Of a stretch of DNA of 48,316 bases, positions 8,517 through 17,267 are shown piece after piece. Origin of the DNA: Acidisphaera sp. (lineage in GTDB: Bacteria; Pseudomonadota; Alphaproteobacteria; Acetobacterales; Acetobacteraceae). The stretch covers positions 1 through 48,316 of the forward strand of contig JAFAYM010000165.1 of assembly GCA_019240395.1 (NCBI GenBank), written 5' to 3'. The first letter of the stretch is position 1, and every line of letters begins with the position of its first letter. The position numbers were made by a program, and so were the translations under genes. The notes beneath the pieces are model-generated. The model searched no databases. It saw only the letters and a list, made by a program, of their open reading frames with translations, and was not told where the DNA came from.

Positions 8517-9986
8517 ATGCGCCTGTTCTCCGCCACCCTGGCCACCGAGACCAACACCTTCTCGCCGCTGCCGACCAGCCTCGATGCGTATCGCGAAAGC
8601 GTCTTCCTGCGTCCCGGAGAGCATCCGGACGAGCATCCGCTGATGTGCACGGCGCCGCTCTGGGTGGCGCGCCGGCGGGCCGCCACCGAGAATTTCTCGC
8701 TCATCGAGGGAAGCTGCTTCGCCGCCAGTCCGGCCGGCACCACCAACCGCGCCGACTACGAGTTCATGCGCGACGAGATTCTCGGCCAGCTTCGCGCGGC
8801 GCTGCCGCTCGACGGCGTGCTGCTCGGCCTGCACGGAGCGATGGTGGCGCACGGCTACGACGACGTGGAGGGCGACATCATCGCCGGCGTGCGCGACATC
8901 GTCGGCCCCGGCTGCGTCATCGGCGTCGAGCTCGATCCGCACTGCCACCTGACGGTGCAGCGGGTGCGGCTGTCCGATGTCGTCATCCTCTACAAGGAGT
9001 TTCCGCACACCGACGTCGTCGAACGCGCCGAGGAAGTGCTGGACATCGTGCTGCGCACCATCCGCGGCGAGATCCGCCCGGTGATGTCGCTCTACGACTG
9101 CCGGCAGATCGGCAGCTATCCCACGACCTTGCCGCTGATGCGCAGCTTCGTCGACAAGGTCAAGGCCATGGAGGGCCATGACGGCATCCTGTCGCTCTCC
9201 ATCGGCCACTGCTTCCCCTATGCCGACGTGCCGGAGCTCGGCGGGCGCATCCTGGCCGTGGCGGATGGCGACAAGGCGCGCGCCGATGCCGCGGCGACGG
9301 CGCTCGGCGAGGAGTTCGTCGCCCTGCGCGGCCGCGGCGCGCCGCCCTATCTCGACGTCGACGCGGCGATCACCGCGGCGCTCGCCGGCAATGCGACGCC
9401 CGTCGTCATGGCCGATCCCGCGGACAATGCCGGCGGCGGCGCGCCCTCGGACAACACCACCATCCTGCGCCGGCTCATCGAGCGGCGCGTCGAGGCGGCG
9501 TGCCTCGGGCCGGTCTGGGACCCGATCGCCGTGCGTCTCTGCTTCGACGCCGGCCTGGGCGCCAGCTTTCCGCTGCGCTTCGGCGGCAAGACCGGGCCGG
9601 CCTCCGGGCCGCCGATCGACGCCGAGGTGACGGTGACCGGCCTGGCGCGCGCGTGCTGGCAGAGCTTCGGACCGACGCAGGTGCCCCTCGGCGATTGCGC
9701 GGCGGTGCGCGTCGGCGGACTGGACATCGTGCTGATCACCAAGCGCACCCAGGCGCTCGGGCTCGAGCTGTTCCGCAATCTCGGCATCGAGCCGACCGAA
9801 CGGAAGATCGTCGTGGTGAAATCGACCAACCACTTCATGGCGGCGTACGGCCCGATTGCCGGGCAGGTGATCTATGTCGATGCCGACGGGCCGCTCAACC
9901 GCGACTATCGCCGTATCCCCTATACCAGGGTGAACCGGCCGATCTGGCCGCTGGACGAGACGGCGCCGCCCGGCCTGATCCTCTGA
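8517..9986 (+). CDS. M81 family metallopeptidase (MlrC-like)
   Basis: Metallopeptidase of 489 residues, related to MlrC, which cleaves linearised microcystin and small peptides. ATG 8517 follows CGGAGGAG. The N-terminal DUF1485 domain shows the family ETNTFSP motif (residues 11-17), HGAM (H106), the metal-site block ELDPHCHLT (D140, H142) and KEFPHTDV (H164). The C-terminal MlrC domain contains ADPADNAGGGAPSDNT and VVVKSTNHF. The residue before ETNTF, His in many members, is Thr here. It is followed, with the same orientation, by a peptide-type importer, suggesting that imported peptides are the substrates; that is inference. No signal peptide is seen, so it acts in the cytoplasm. Confidence 0.92.
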   Translation: MRLFSATLATETNTFSPLPTSLDAYRESVFLRPGEHPDEHPLMCTAPLWVARRRAATENFSLIEGSCFAASPAGTTNRADYEFMRDEILGQLRAALPLDGVLLGLHGAMVAHGYDDVEGDIIAGVRDIVGPGCVIGVELDPHCHLTVQRVRLSDVVILYKEFPHTDVVERAEEVLDIVLRTIRGEIRPVMSLYDCRQIGSYPTTLPLMRSFVDKVKAMEGHDGILSLSIGHCFPYADVPELGGRILAVADGDKARADAAATALGEEFVALRGRGAPPYLDVDAAITAALAGNATPVVMADPADNAGGGAPSDNTTILRRLIERRVEAACLGPVWDPIAVRLCFDAGLGASFPLRFGGKTGPASGPPIDAEVTVTGLARACWQSFGPTQVPLGDCAAVRVGGLDIVLITKRTQALGLELFRNLGIEPTERKIVVVKSTNHFMAAYGPIAGQVIYVDADGPLNRDYRRIPYTRVNRPIWPLDETAPPGLIL

Positions 9987-10101
9987 CGAAGGCCGTTGCA
10001 CGCCCGGGCGGCGGGGGTGTTACATGGTGGGAGGCCCGCGGTCCTGACGCTGTCGTCACCGCGCCGGCACCATCGGCCAGCGAAATCGGAGAGCAGCGCG
10101 C

Positions 10102-11703
10102 ATGAAAACGTCCCGACGCAGCATCGTTCGTGCCGGCCTCGCCGCCGGAGCCATGGCGGGTCTCCCGCGTATCGCCCGAGCGCAGCCGGCGACGTCGGCG
10201 AGAACCCTGCGCGCCGTCATGCAGGCCGATCTGCGCGTCTTCGATCCGATCTGGACCACCGCCAACATCACCGGCTATCACGGCGCACTGATCTACGACA
10301 TGCTGTTCGGCATCGACGCCGATTTCAAGCCGCAGCCGCAGATGGTCGGCAAGTACAGCCTGAGCGACGACAAGAAGCTCTACACGATGGAGCTGCGCGA
10401 CGGCCTCGGCTGGCACGACGGCACGCCGGTGGTCGCCGCCGATTGCGTCGCCTCGCTGCGCCGCTGGGGTTCGGTGGACAGCGGCGGCCAGGCGATGATG
10501 GAGCGGGTGAGCGACATCTCCGCGAAAGACGAAAAAACCTTCGTCATCGCCTTGAAGGAGCCGTTCGGCCTGTTGCTGGACGAGCTCGCCAAGCCGGTGA
10601 CACGCTGCTGCTACATGATGCGCCGGAAGGACGCGGAAAGACCGGCGACGGAGCAGGTCAGCGCGAATATCGGCTCCGGCCCGTTCACCTTCAACCAGGC
10701 GGAAGCCAAGCCGGGGGCGCAATTCGTCTACGACAAGAACCTCCGCTACGTGCCACGGCAGGAACCGCCCTCCGGCCTCGCCGGCGGCAAGATGGTCAAG
10801 CTCGACCGTGTGGTGTGGGAGAATATCGGCGACGAGCAGACCGCGATGGCGGCGCTGCAATCCGGCGAGATCGATTTTTACGAAACCCCGCCGATCGACC
10901 TGATCGGGCAGCTCGAGTCCGACCCCGCCATCAAGGTCGACGTGCTGAACAAGACAGGCAACATCTGCATCCTGCGCATGAACTGGCTGCACAAGCCGTT
11001 CAGCGACGTCCACGCGCGCCAGGCGCTGCTCTATCTCGTCGATCAGAACGCCTTCATGAAGGCGTCCTTCGGCAATCCGAAATACTACCGCACGGTGCCG
11101 TCGATCTTCGGCAACGACACGCCGATGAGCAACGACGAGAACACCGACTGGTTCCGTCACGGCGTCGATCTCGACCGCGCGCGGGACCTGTTCAAGCAGG
11201 CGGGCTATGCCGGCGAGCAGGTGATCGTCCTGCAGGCCACCAACTTCGCTTATATGAGCAACTCCGAGCAGCTGATCGCCGGCCAGCTCAAGAAGATCGG
11301 CGTCAATGCCGAACTGGCGCCGAGCGATTGGGGCGGCGTCGTCACCAGGCGCGCCAACCAGGGCCCCGACGACAAGGGCGGGTGGGATATCTTCGTCACC
11401 GCCGACAGCGACTATTCGCACAGCGATCCGATCGGCGTCTCCTCGCTGTCGATGGCCGGCATGAACTCCTGGTACGGCTGGCCGTCGGACGATGCCTATG
11501 AGGCGCTGCGCCGCAAATGGGCTGACGCCGACACGCTGGATGAGCGCAAGGCGATCGCTCGGCAGATGCAGGGCCTGGCGTGGAATTCCGTCGGCACCGT
11601 GCTGCTTGGGCAATGGCTGGCCCCCGCCGCCTATCGCACCAACGTCAGGGGCGTCATCGGCATTCCCGAAATCATTCCGTTCTGGAATATCGAGAAGAGC
11701 TGA
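10102..11703 (+). CDS. Peptide-type ABC transporter substrate-binding protein (family 5)
   Basis: Periplasmic binding protein of 533 residues for the second importer. ATG 10102 has GGAGAG about 10 bases upstream. The N-terminus has twin arginines (TSRRSIVRAGLAAGAMAG) and a cleavage-like RIARAQ, consistent with Tat export. Typical family 5 elements are LRVFDPIWTT, GLGWHDGTPVVAADCV, GSGPFTF and the C-terminal lobe ending GIPEIIPFWNIEKS. It starts 115 bases after the M81 peptidase and its permease follows after 9 bases. The ligand is unknown; a peptide is suggested by the neighbouring peptidase. Confidence 0.94.
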   Translation: MKTSRRSIVRAGLAAGAMAGLPRIARAQPATSARTLRAVMQADLRVFDPIWTTANITGYHGALIYDMLFGIDADFKPQPQMVGKYSLSDDKKLYTMELRDGLGWHDGTPVVAADCVASLRRWGSVDSGGQAMMERVSDISAKDEKTFVIALKEPFGLLLDELAKPVTRCCYMMRRKDAERPATEQVSANIGSGPFTFNQAEAKPGAQFVYDKNLRYVPRQEPPSGLAGGKMVKLDRVVWENIGDEQTAMAALQSGEIDFYETPPIDLIGQLESDPAIKVDVLNKTGNICILRMNWLHKPFSDVHARQALLYLVDQNAFMKASFGNPKYYRTVPSIFGNDTPMSNDENTDWFRHGVDLDRARDLFKQAGYAGEQVIVLQATNFAYMSNSEQLIAGQLKKIGVNAELAPSDWGGVVTRRANQGPDDKGGWDIFVTADSDYSHSDPIGVSSLSMAGMNSWYGWPSDDAYEALRRKWADADTLDERKAIARQMQGLAWNSVGTVLLGQWLAPAAYRTNVRGVIGIPEIIPFWNIEKS

Positions 11704-11712
11704 GCCCGGGGG

Positions 11713-12654
11713 ATGGGCGCCTACATCGCACGGCGCCTCGTCTCGACGGTCCTGGTGATGGCGATCGTCGGCCTGTTCGTCTTTCTGCTGCTGCATGTCG
11801 CTCCCGGCGATCCCGCCGCCATCATCGCCGGCGACAACGCCACTCCGGCCAACATCGCGGCGATCCGCCAGCGCCTCGGGCTGCAGGACCCGCTCGCCGT
11901 GCAGTTCATGCACTGGACCTGGCGGCTGCTGCATGGCGATCTCGGGATTTCGATCTTTTCCGACGTGCCGGTGATGCGGCTGATCGGCCAGCGCCTGGAG
12001 CCGACGGTCTCGCTCACCCTGGTCACCATCGTCTATTCCGTGCTGATCGCCGTTGCCGCGGGTGTCGTCTCGGCCTGGCGGGCTGGCGGGATCGTCGACC
12101 GGTTCACCATGGGCGTGGCCACGCTCGGCTTCTCGGTTCCGGTCTTCGTGCTGGGCTACGCGCTGATCTACTATTTCGCCATCCGGCTGCGCTGGCTGCC
12201 GGTGCAGGGCTACGTGCCGATCGCGCGCGGCGTCTGGCCGTGGTTCGTCCACCTGATCCTGCCGTCCTTCGCCCTCGGGCTCGCCTACGTGGCGCTGATC
12301 GCGCGCATCACGCGGGCCAGCATGCTGGAGGTGCTCGCCGAGGATTTCATGCGCACCGCCCGGGCCAAGGGCGCCTCGACGGGCGCCATGCTGCTGCGCC
12401 ACGCGCTGAAGAACGCCGGCGTGCCGATCGTCACGGTGATCGGCATCGGCGTCGCCCTGCTGATCAGCGGGGTCGTGATCACCGAGACGGTGTTCAACAT
12501 CCCCGGCGTCGGCCGGCTGATCGTCGATGCCATCAGCAACCGCGACTATCCCATCATCCAGGGCGTGATGATCGTGTTTTCCGGGGTGTACGTGCTGATC
12601 AACCTGGCGGTCGATCTGGTCTATACGGTGATCGATCCACGTATCCGCTACTGA
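11713..12654 (+). CDS. Peptide-type ABC transporter permease (DppB/OppB family)
   Basis: Inner-membrane permease of 313 residues beginning MGAYIARRLVSTVLVMAI. It has the family VAPGDPAAII motif after the first span and an RTARAKGAS EAA-type loop near residues 215-223. Further landmarks are the VITETVFNIPGVG block and the closing NLAVDLVYTVIDPRIRY. It is preceded by the binding-protein gene (9-base gap) but, unlike most such operons, is not followed directly by its DppC partner: a type-1 binding-protein gene intervenes. It should still pair with the permease at 13917-14837. Confidence 0.95.
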   Translation: MGAYIARRLVSTVLVMAIVGLFVFLLLHVAPGDPAAIIAGDNATPANIAAIRQRLGLQDPLAVQFMHWTWRLLHGDLGISIFSDVPVMRLIGQRLEPTVSLTLVTIVYSVLIAVAAGVVSAWRAGGIVDRFTMGVATLGFSVPVFVLGYALIYYFAIRLRWLPVQGYVPIARGVWPWFVHLILPSFALGLAYVALIARITRASMLEVLAEDFMRTARAKGASTGAMLLRHALKNAGVPIVTVIGIGVALLISGVVITETVFNIPGVGRLIVDAISNRDYPIIQGVMIVFSGVYVLINLAVDLVYTVIDPRIRY

Positions 12655-12697
12655 TCGGCGCGGGTCGACGGCACCGCGCCCACCGAAGGAGAACGAC

Positions 12698-13942
12698 ATG
12701 ACGTGCAAGCCGCTGCAGGTCCGGCGCCGACAGCTGCTCTGGCTGACCGCCGCCCCGCTCCTTGCAGCACCGGCCGCCACCACGGCGGCCGAGGAGAGCG
12801 CCCTCTACATCGGGATCAGCGGCGCCTATACCGGCGCTGACGCGGCGAACTCAACGGCGACGCGCAACGGCGCGATGATGGCCATCCGCGAGGCCAATGA
12901 ACGCGGTGGCATCGCCGGGCACCGCATCGAGACGGTGCTGCTGAACGAGGCAACCGCCACCGCCGGCCAGTACGATCCCGCGCAGAGTGCCGACAACGCC
13001 CGAAAATTCGTCGCCGATCCGCGCATCGTCGCGCTGGTCGGACCGGACCACAGCGGCGCCGGCAAGGCGATGGCGCCGATCCTGAGCCAGGGCGATCTGG
13101 CGACAGTGACGCCTGATACGACCAGCCCGGACATCACCTCGCCCAAATTCGCCGCTGAATTCCGGCCGGCCGGCAAGCCGATCTATTTCCGTACTCTGAC
13201 CACCGACGAATACCGCGGTCCCGGAATGGCCCGCTTCTTCGCCAAGACGCTCGGCGCCAGGACCGTCTACATCCTCGACGATTCCGGCAGCTACGGGGTC
13301 GGCCTCGCGGACGCATTTGCCGCTGGTGCGCATGCGGCAGGGATGGAGGTGACCGGCCGCGATTCACTCGATGCGAAACAGCCCGACTACATGGCCGCCC
13401 TGACCAAGATCAAGGCCCTCAACCCTCAGGCACTCTTCTACGGGGGTGATCTTCAGGCCGGGGTGAAAGTGGCGAAGCAGTCCTACGAAGTCGTTCCGAA
13501 GATCATCAAGGGCGGTGGCGGCGGCCTGTATGGCGGCGGCTTAACCCATCAGGTCGGCTTCCCGGCTGCCGAGGGCTGGTTCGTGGCAGTCACCGCGCCC
13601 CATCTTCAAGGCGAGAGGATGACGTCCTGGCAGGGGCGCTACATGAAGATGTGGGGCGCGCCGGCGAGTGACTACTCGGTCACGGCTTATGACGCTGCGG
13701 CAGTCATCCTGGATGCGATCGGGCGCGTGGCGGCGAGCGGCAGGCCGGTCGATCGCCATGCCGTACGCGATGCCATCCAGACGACCGACCTGGACAGCCT
13801 GCAAGGCCCGATCCGCTTCGATGCAAATGGCGACATCACCGATCGTGTCATCAGCATCTTTCAGGTCCGGCATGACCCTGCCTATCCGGACAACGATGCG
13901 TCGCGCCAGTTCGCCTATGTCGGCAGCGCCCCGCAATCCTAG
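12698..13942 (+). CDS. Type-1 periplasmic binding protein (LivK/branched-chain amino-acid-like)
   Basis: Periplasmic binding protein of 414 residues. ATG 12698 follows GAAGGAGA. The signal region (RRRQLLWLTAAPLLAAPAATTAAE) has arginines before a hydrophobic core. The mature protein has the type-1 fold pattern of Leu/Ile/Val-binding proteins: IGISGAYTGADAANS, GAMMAIREANERGG, VGPDHSGAGKAMAPI, DDSGSYGVGLADAF and LYGGGLTHQVGF. It is unrelated to the family 5 binding protein in the same operon and sits between the DppB-like and DppC-like permease genes. Its own LivHMGF partners are absent from the window. It may serve another transporter, a sensor, or be a recent insertion; which of these cannot be decided here. 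Confidence 0.9.
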   Translation: MTCKPLQVRRRQLLWLTAAPLLAAPAATTAAEESALYIGISGAYTGADAANSTATRNGAMMAIREANERGGIAGHRIETVLLNEATATAGQYDPAQSADNARKFVADPRIVALVGPDHSGAGKAMAPILSQGDLATVTPDTTSPDITSPKFAAEFRPAGKPIYFRTLTTDEYRGPGMARFFAKTLGARTVYILDDSGSYGVGLADAFAAGAHAAGMEVTGRDSLDAKQPDYMAALTKIKALNPQALFYGGDLQAGVKVAKQSYEVVPKIIKGGGGGLYGGGLTHQVGFPAAEGWFVAVTAPHLQGERMTSWQGRYMKMWGAPASDYSVTAYDAAAVILDAIGRVAASGRPVDRHAVRDAIQTTDLDSLQGPIRFDANGDITDRVISIFQVRHDPAYPDNDASRQFAYVGSAPQS

Positions 13943-14837
13943 CAACGTTCCGGCGATACTCCTGCAGGGGGAACCGGGGTCCCTGGACGGCCGGGCTCTC
14001 CGCTCCCGCCGCGGCCTGCGCCGCTTCGTGCGGCGCCATCCCACGATCTGTCTGGGCGCCGGCATCATCGCCGTGATGATCGGGCTGGCGCTGGCGGCCC
14101 CGCTGTTCGCCGGCGACGCGCTGAGCATGGACCCGAGCCGCCGGCTGCAGGCGCCGTCCGCGGCGCTGTGGTTCGGCACCGACAATCTCGGCCGCGACGT
14201 CTTCGCGCGCACCGTGTTCGGCGCCCGGGTGTCGCTGCTGGTCGGCTTCAGCGTGGCGATCGGCGCTGTGCTCGGCGGCCTGATCATCGGCCTGGTCGCC
14301 GGCTACTCCCGCCGCTTCGACGGCGCGGTGATGCGGGTGATGGACGGGCTGATGGCGATGCCGTCGATCCTGCTGGCGATCGCGCTGGTGTCGCTCACCC
14401 ATGGCGGCGTCGGCGTCGTCATCGTCGCCATCGTGGTGCCGGAAGTGCCGCGGGCGGTGCGGCTGGTGCGTTCGGTGGTGCTGGGCGCGCGCGAGCAGCC
14501 CTATGTCGAGGCGGCGGTCGCCGGCGGCGCGCGCACCGGCACGATCCTGGTTCGCCACATCCTGCCGAGCACCATCGCGCCGCTGGTGGTGCAGGCGACC
14601 TATGTCTGCGCCAACGCCATCCTGACCGAGGCCGGGCTGAGCTTTCTCGGCGCCGGCATCCCGCCGGAAATCCCGAGCTGGGGCAACATGATCTCCAGTT
14701 CCCGGCTGTTCCTGGGAATCGCCCCCTGGACGGTTTTCGCCCCGGGCATCTGCCTCACCGTCGTGGTGCTGGCAGTCAACCTGCTGGGCGACGGCATGCG
14801 CGACCTGCTCGATCCGCGCCTCGCCCGGAAATTCTGA
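13917..14837 (+). CDS. Peptide-type ABC transporter permease (DppC/OppC family)
   Basis: Inner-membrane permease, 306 residues from ATG 13917; ATG 13896 (313 residues) is possible and neither has a clear ribosome site. Either start overlaps the end of the LivK-like gene, in a different frame, so translation is probably coupled. It shows the DppC pattern: a basic N-terminus, a first span at about residues 45-65, then [15 protein letters not shown]. The EAA loop ([11 protein letters not shown]) and the closing [14 protein letters not shown] are also present. Its stop overlaps the ATPase start by one base (TGATG). Confidence 0.9.
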   Translation: MSAAPRNPSNVPAILLQGEPGSLDGRALRSRRGLRRFVRRHPTICLGAGIIAVMIGLALAAPLFAGDALSMDPSRRLQAPSAALWFGTDNLGRDVFARTVFGARVSLLVGFSVAIGAVLGGLIIGLVAGYSRRFDGAVMRVMDGLMAMPSILLAIALVSLTHGGVGVVIVAIVVPEVPRAVRLVRSVVLGAREQPYVEAAVAGGARTGTILVRHILPSTIAPLVVQATYVCANAILTEAGLSFLGAGIPPEIPSWGNMISSSRLFLGIAPWTVFAPGICLTVVVLAVNLLGDGMRDLLDPRLARKF

Positions 14838-15817
14838 TGGGGCCGCTCCTGGATGTCGAGGATCTGCGCACGCATTTCTTCGCCGAGGACGGCGTCACCC
14901 GCGCGGTGGACGGCGTCAGCTTCGCCATCGGAGGCGGCGAGACGCTGGGCATCGTCGGCGAATCCGGCTGCGGCAAGAGCGTCACCGCGCTCTCCATCCT
15001 GCGGCTGCTGCCGCGGCGCACCGGGCGCATCGTCGGCGGCGCGGTGCGCTTCGAGGGACGCGATCTGCGGCGCCTGACGGAGCGGGAGATGCGTGCGATC
15101 CGCGGCAATCGCATCGCCATAATCTTCCAGGAGCCGATGACCAGCCTCAGCCCGGTACACAGCGTCGGCGAGCAGATCGCCGAAGCGGTGCGCCTGCACC
15201 AGCGCGTCAGCCGCCGGGCAGCGCGCGCCCGCGCCGGCGAGACGCTGCGCGAGGTGCACATCGCCGATGCCGAGCAGCGGCTCGACGACTATCCCCACCA
15301 GTTCTCCGGCGGCATGCGCCAGCGCGCCATGATCGCCATGGCGCTCGCCTGCTCGCCCAGGCTGCTGATCGCCGATGAGCCGACCACCGCGCTCGACGTC
15401 ACCATCCAGGCGCAGATCCTGCGGCTGATGCTCGAATTGAAGGAGCGCATCGGTGCCGCGGTGCTGCTGATCACCCACGATCTCGGCGTCGTCGCGCAGA
15501 CCTGCCAGCGTGTCATCGTCATGTATGCCGGACGGACGGTGGAGGAGGCGCCGGTGCTCGAGCTGTTCGACCACCCCGCGCATCCCTATACGCGCGGCCT
15601 GCTGGCTTCCGTGCCGCGCCGCGCCGCGGCACGGCGCCGCCGACTGCCGGAGATTCCCGGCATCGTGCCGTCGTTGCGCGAGCCGCTCGTCGGCTGCCCC
15701 TTCGCGCCGCGCTGTCCCTTCGTCATCGACCGCTGCCGCAGCGAGACGCCGCCGATGCGTCCGCTCGACGCGAGCCACCGCGCCGCCTGCTGGCGCGCCG
15801 AGGAGGTGGCGGGATGA
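14837..15817 (+). CDS. Peptide-type ABC transporter ATP-binding protein (DppD/OppD family)
   Basis: ATPase of 326 residues coupled to the permease by a TGATG overlap. Walker A (GESGCGKS, residues 41-48), Q-loop ([12 protein letters not shown]), signature (SGGMRQR), Walker B (LLIADEP) and H-loop (LITHDLG) are all present. The C-terminal oligopeptide-transporter region has the cysteine pattern [10 protein letters not shown] and CRSETPP; in some OppD/DppD proteins these cysteines hold an iron-sulfur cluster. Its gene overlaps the second ATPase gene by 4 bases (ATGA). Confidence 0.95.
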   Translation: MGPLLDVEDLRTHFFAEDGVTRAVDGVSFAIGGGETLGIVGESGCGKSVTALSILRLLPRRTGRIVGGAVRFEGRDLRRLTEREMRAIRGNRIAIIFQEPMTSLSPVHSVGEQIAEAVRLHQRVSRRAARARAGETLREVHIADAEQRLDDYPHQFSGGMRQRAMIAMALACSPRLLIADEPTTALDVTIQAQILRLMLELKERIGAAVLLITHDLGVVAQTCQRVIVMYAGRTVEEAPVLELFDHPAHPYTRGLLASVPRRAAARRRRLPEIPGIVPSLREPLVGCPFAPRCPFVIDRCRSETPPMRPLDASHRAACWRAEEVAG

Positions 15818-16854
15818 ACAGCGCTGTTCCGGTGCTCGCGGTGGAGGCTCTGGAGAAGCGCTTCGCCGTGCGGCGCGGCTTCTTCCGTCGCGGCATCGCG
15901 GAGGTGCACGCGGTGAACGGCGTCTCCTTCACGGTGGCGCAGGGCGAGACGCTGTGCATCGTCGGGGAATCCGGCTGCGGCAAATCGACGCTCGGCAAGC
16001 TCGTGCTGCGGCTCATCGAGCCGAGCGGCGGGCGCATCCTCGTCGAGGGCCAGGACGTTACCCGCCTGGACGCGGCGGCAATGCGGCCGTGGCGGCGGCG
16101 CGTGCAGATGGTGTTCCAGGACCCCTACGCCTCGCTGAACCCGCGGCTGAGTGCGGAGAAGATCGTCGTCGAGCCGGTCGGCAACTTCCGCCACCTCGGC
16201 CGTGCCGAGCGCCGGGAGCGTGCGGCGCAATTGCTGGCGCGGGTCGGCTTGCGCAGCGACGCGCTCGATCGCTTTCCCTTCGAGTTCTCCGGCGGCCAGC
16301 GCCAGCGCCTGGCGATCGCCCGTGCGCTGAGTCTGCAACCCGCGCTGATCGTCGCCGACGAGCCGGTCTCGGCGCTCGACGTCTCGGTGCAGGCGCAGGT
16401 GCTGAACCTGCTGCTGGACCTGCAGGAGGAGTACGGCCTGGCCTATCTGTTCATCTCGCACGATCTCGGGGTCGTCGAGCATGTCGCGCATCGCATCGCG
16501 GTGATGTATCTCGGCCGCATCGTCGAGTTGGCGACGCGCGACGCGCTGTTCGCCGCGCCCACGCATCCGTATTCGGAGGCGCTGCTCGCCGCCGCGCCGA
16601 TCCCCGACCCGCGCATCCCGCGGCTCGCCGCCTCGGTGCAAGGCGAAGTGCCGAGCCCGATCGATCCGCCCGCCGGCTGCGCCTTTCATCCGCGCTGTCC
16701 GCTTGCGGTGGCGCGCTGCCGCAGCGAGATCCCCGCCCTGGCGCCGCTGCCCGACGGTAGCCTCGTCGCCTGTCACGTGCGCGCGCCGACATCGGCTTCC
16801 GCAGGCTGCTGCCCCGCTCGCCCGCGTTCCAGCGCCGCCGAAGCTGCTCTGTAA
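15814..16854 (+). CDS. Peptide-type ABC transporter ATP-binding protein (DppF/OppF family)
   Basis: Second ATPase of the importer, 346 residues. It has the DppF-type opening [17 protein letters not shown], Walker A (GESGCGKS, residues 51-58), [14 protein letters not shown], signature (SGGQRQR), Walker B (LIVADEP) and the H-loop (FISHDLG). The cysteine-containing C-terminal region reads [15 protein letters not shown]. Its last 25 residues (after ACHVRAP) look unconserved and run to a TAA at 16854. It is the last gene of the operon beginning at 10102. Confidence 0.95.
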   Translation: MNSAVPVLAVEALEKRFAVRRGFFRRGIAEVHAVNGVSFTVAQGETLCIVGESGCGKSTLGKLVLRLIEPSGGRILVEGQDVTRLDAAAMRPWRRRVQMVFQDPYASLNPRLSAEKIVVEPVGNFRHLGRAERRERAAQLLARVGLRSDALDRFPFEFSGGQRQRLAIARALSLQPALIVADEPVSALDVSVQAQVLNLLLDLQEEYGLAYLFISHDLGVVEHVAHRIAVMYLGRIVELATRDALFAAPTHPYSEALLAAAPIPDPRIPRLAASVQGEVPSPIDPPAGCAFHPRCPLAVARCRSEIPALAPLPDGSLVACHVRAPTSASAGCCPARPRSSAAEAAL

Positions 16855-17267
16855 TGACGTCAACTCGATCCGACGTGCTGGTCATGACGCCGTCGCGCGC
16901 CTCCACGCTTTGCCAGTGGGAGATCGTGTCCGGCCGGGTCGGGGCAATCTCACCGTCACCGCCATACCTGCAAGGAAAAGACCTTGACCAGTGCGACGGG
17001 ACGGACCAGGATGCGAGTGATCGATCACTCACAGAAAGCCGACGCGGTGCAGTTCGGGATTATCGCTGAGGCCAGCATGGTGCCTGACGGTGGCAATAGA
17101 TCAGTTGCCTAGCGCCGAATACTGAGCTGCGTTCCCGCCCGACCCCTTCGATTCGGAGACCGAGGTAAAGGAAGGCCACGCCTTCATCGAATTCCGCGGC
17201 TTCCAGGCGGAGTGACGGAATGAGGCGCTACGCTTCCGCCTCCTCTCCGGAGTGACGCTCAACGACC
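16855..17267. other. Intergenic stretch, no convincing gene
   Basis: About 410 bases between the importer operon and the low-GC flavoprotein gene. A 71-codon frame starts at 16854 overlapping the ATPase stop, but its composition is not protein-like. A short plus-strand frame near 17140-17216 reads FDSETEVKEGHAFIEFRG before a TGA, protein-like enough to be a decayed gene end, but I cannot assign it. No clear promoter or terminator seen. Confidence 0.5.

Noticed and set aside
7794-10001. 735-residue minus-strand frame antisense to xth, DUF1810 and the M81 peptidase
   Set aside because: It is a shadow frame with the same Arg/His-rich composition; the plus-strand genes carry complete catalytic motifs.
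9895-12783. 962-residue minus-strand frame antisense to the second importer
   Set aside because: High GC gives long antisense frames here; the sequence is His/Arg/Asp-rich and repetitive, while the plus strand encodes clear transporter proteins.
16854-17069. 71-residue plus-strand frame overlapping the DppF stop
   Set aside because: The residue content is scattered and unlike a folded protein, and there is no family resemblance or downstream support.
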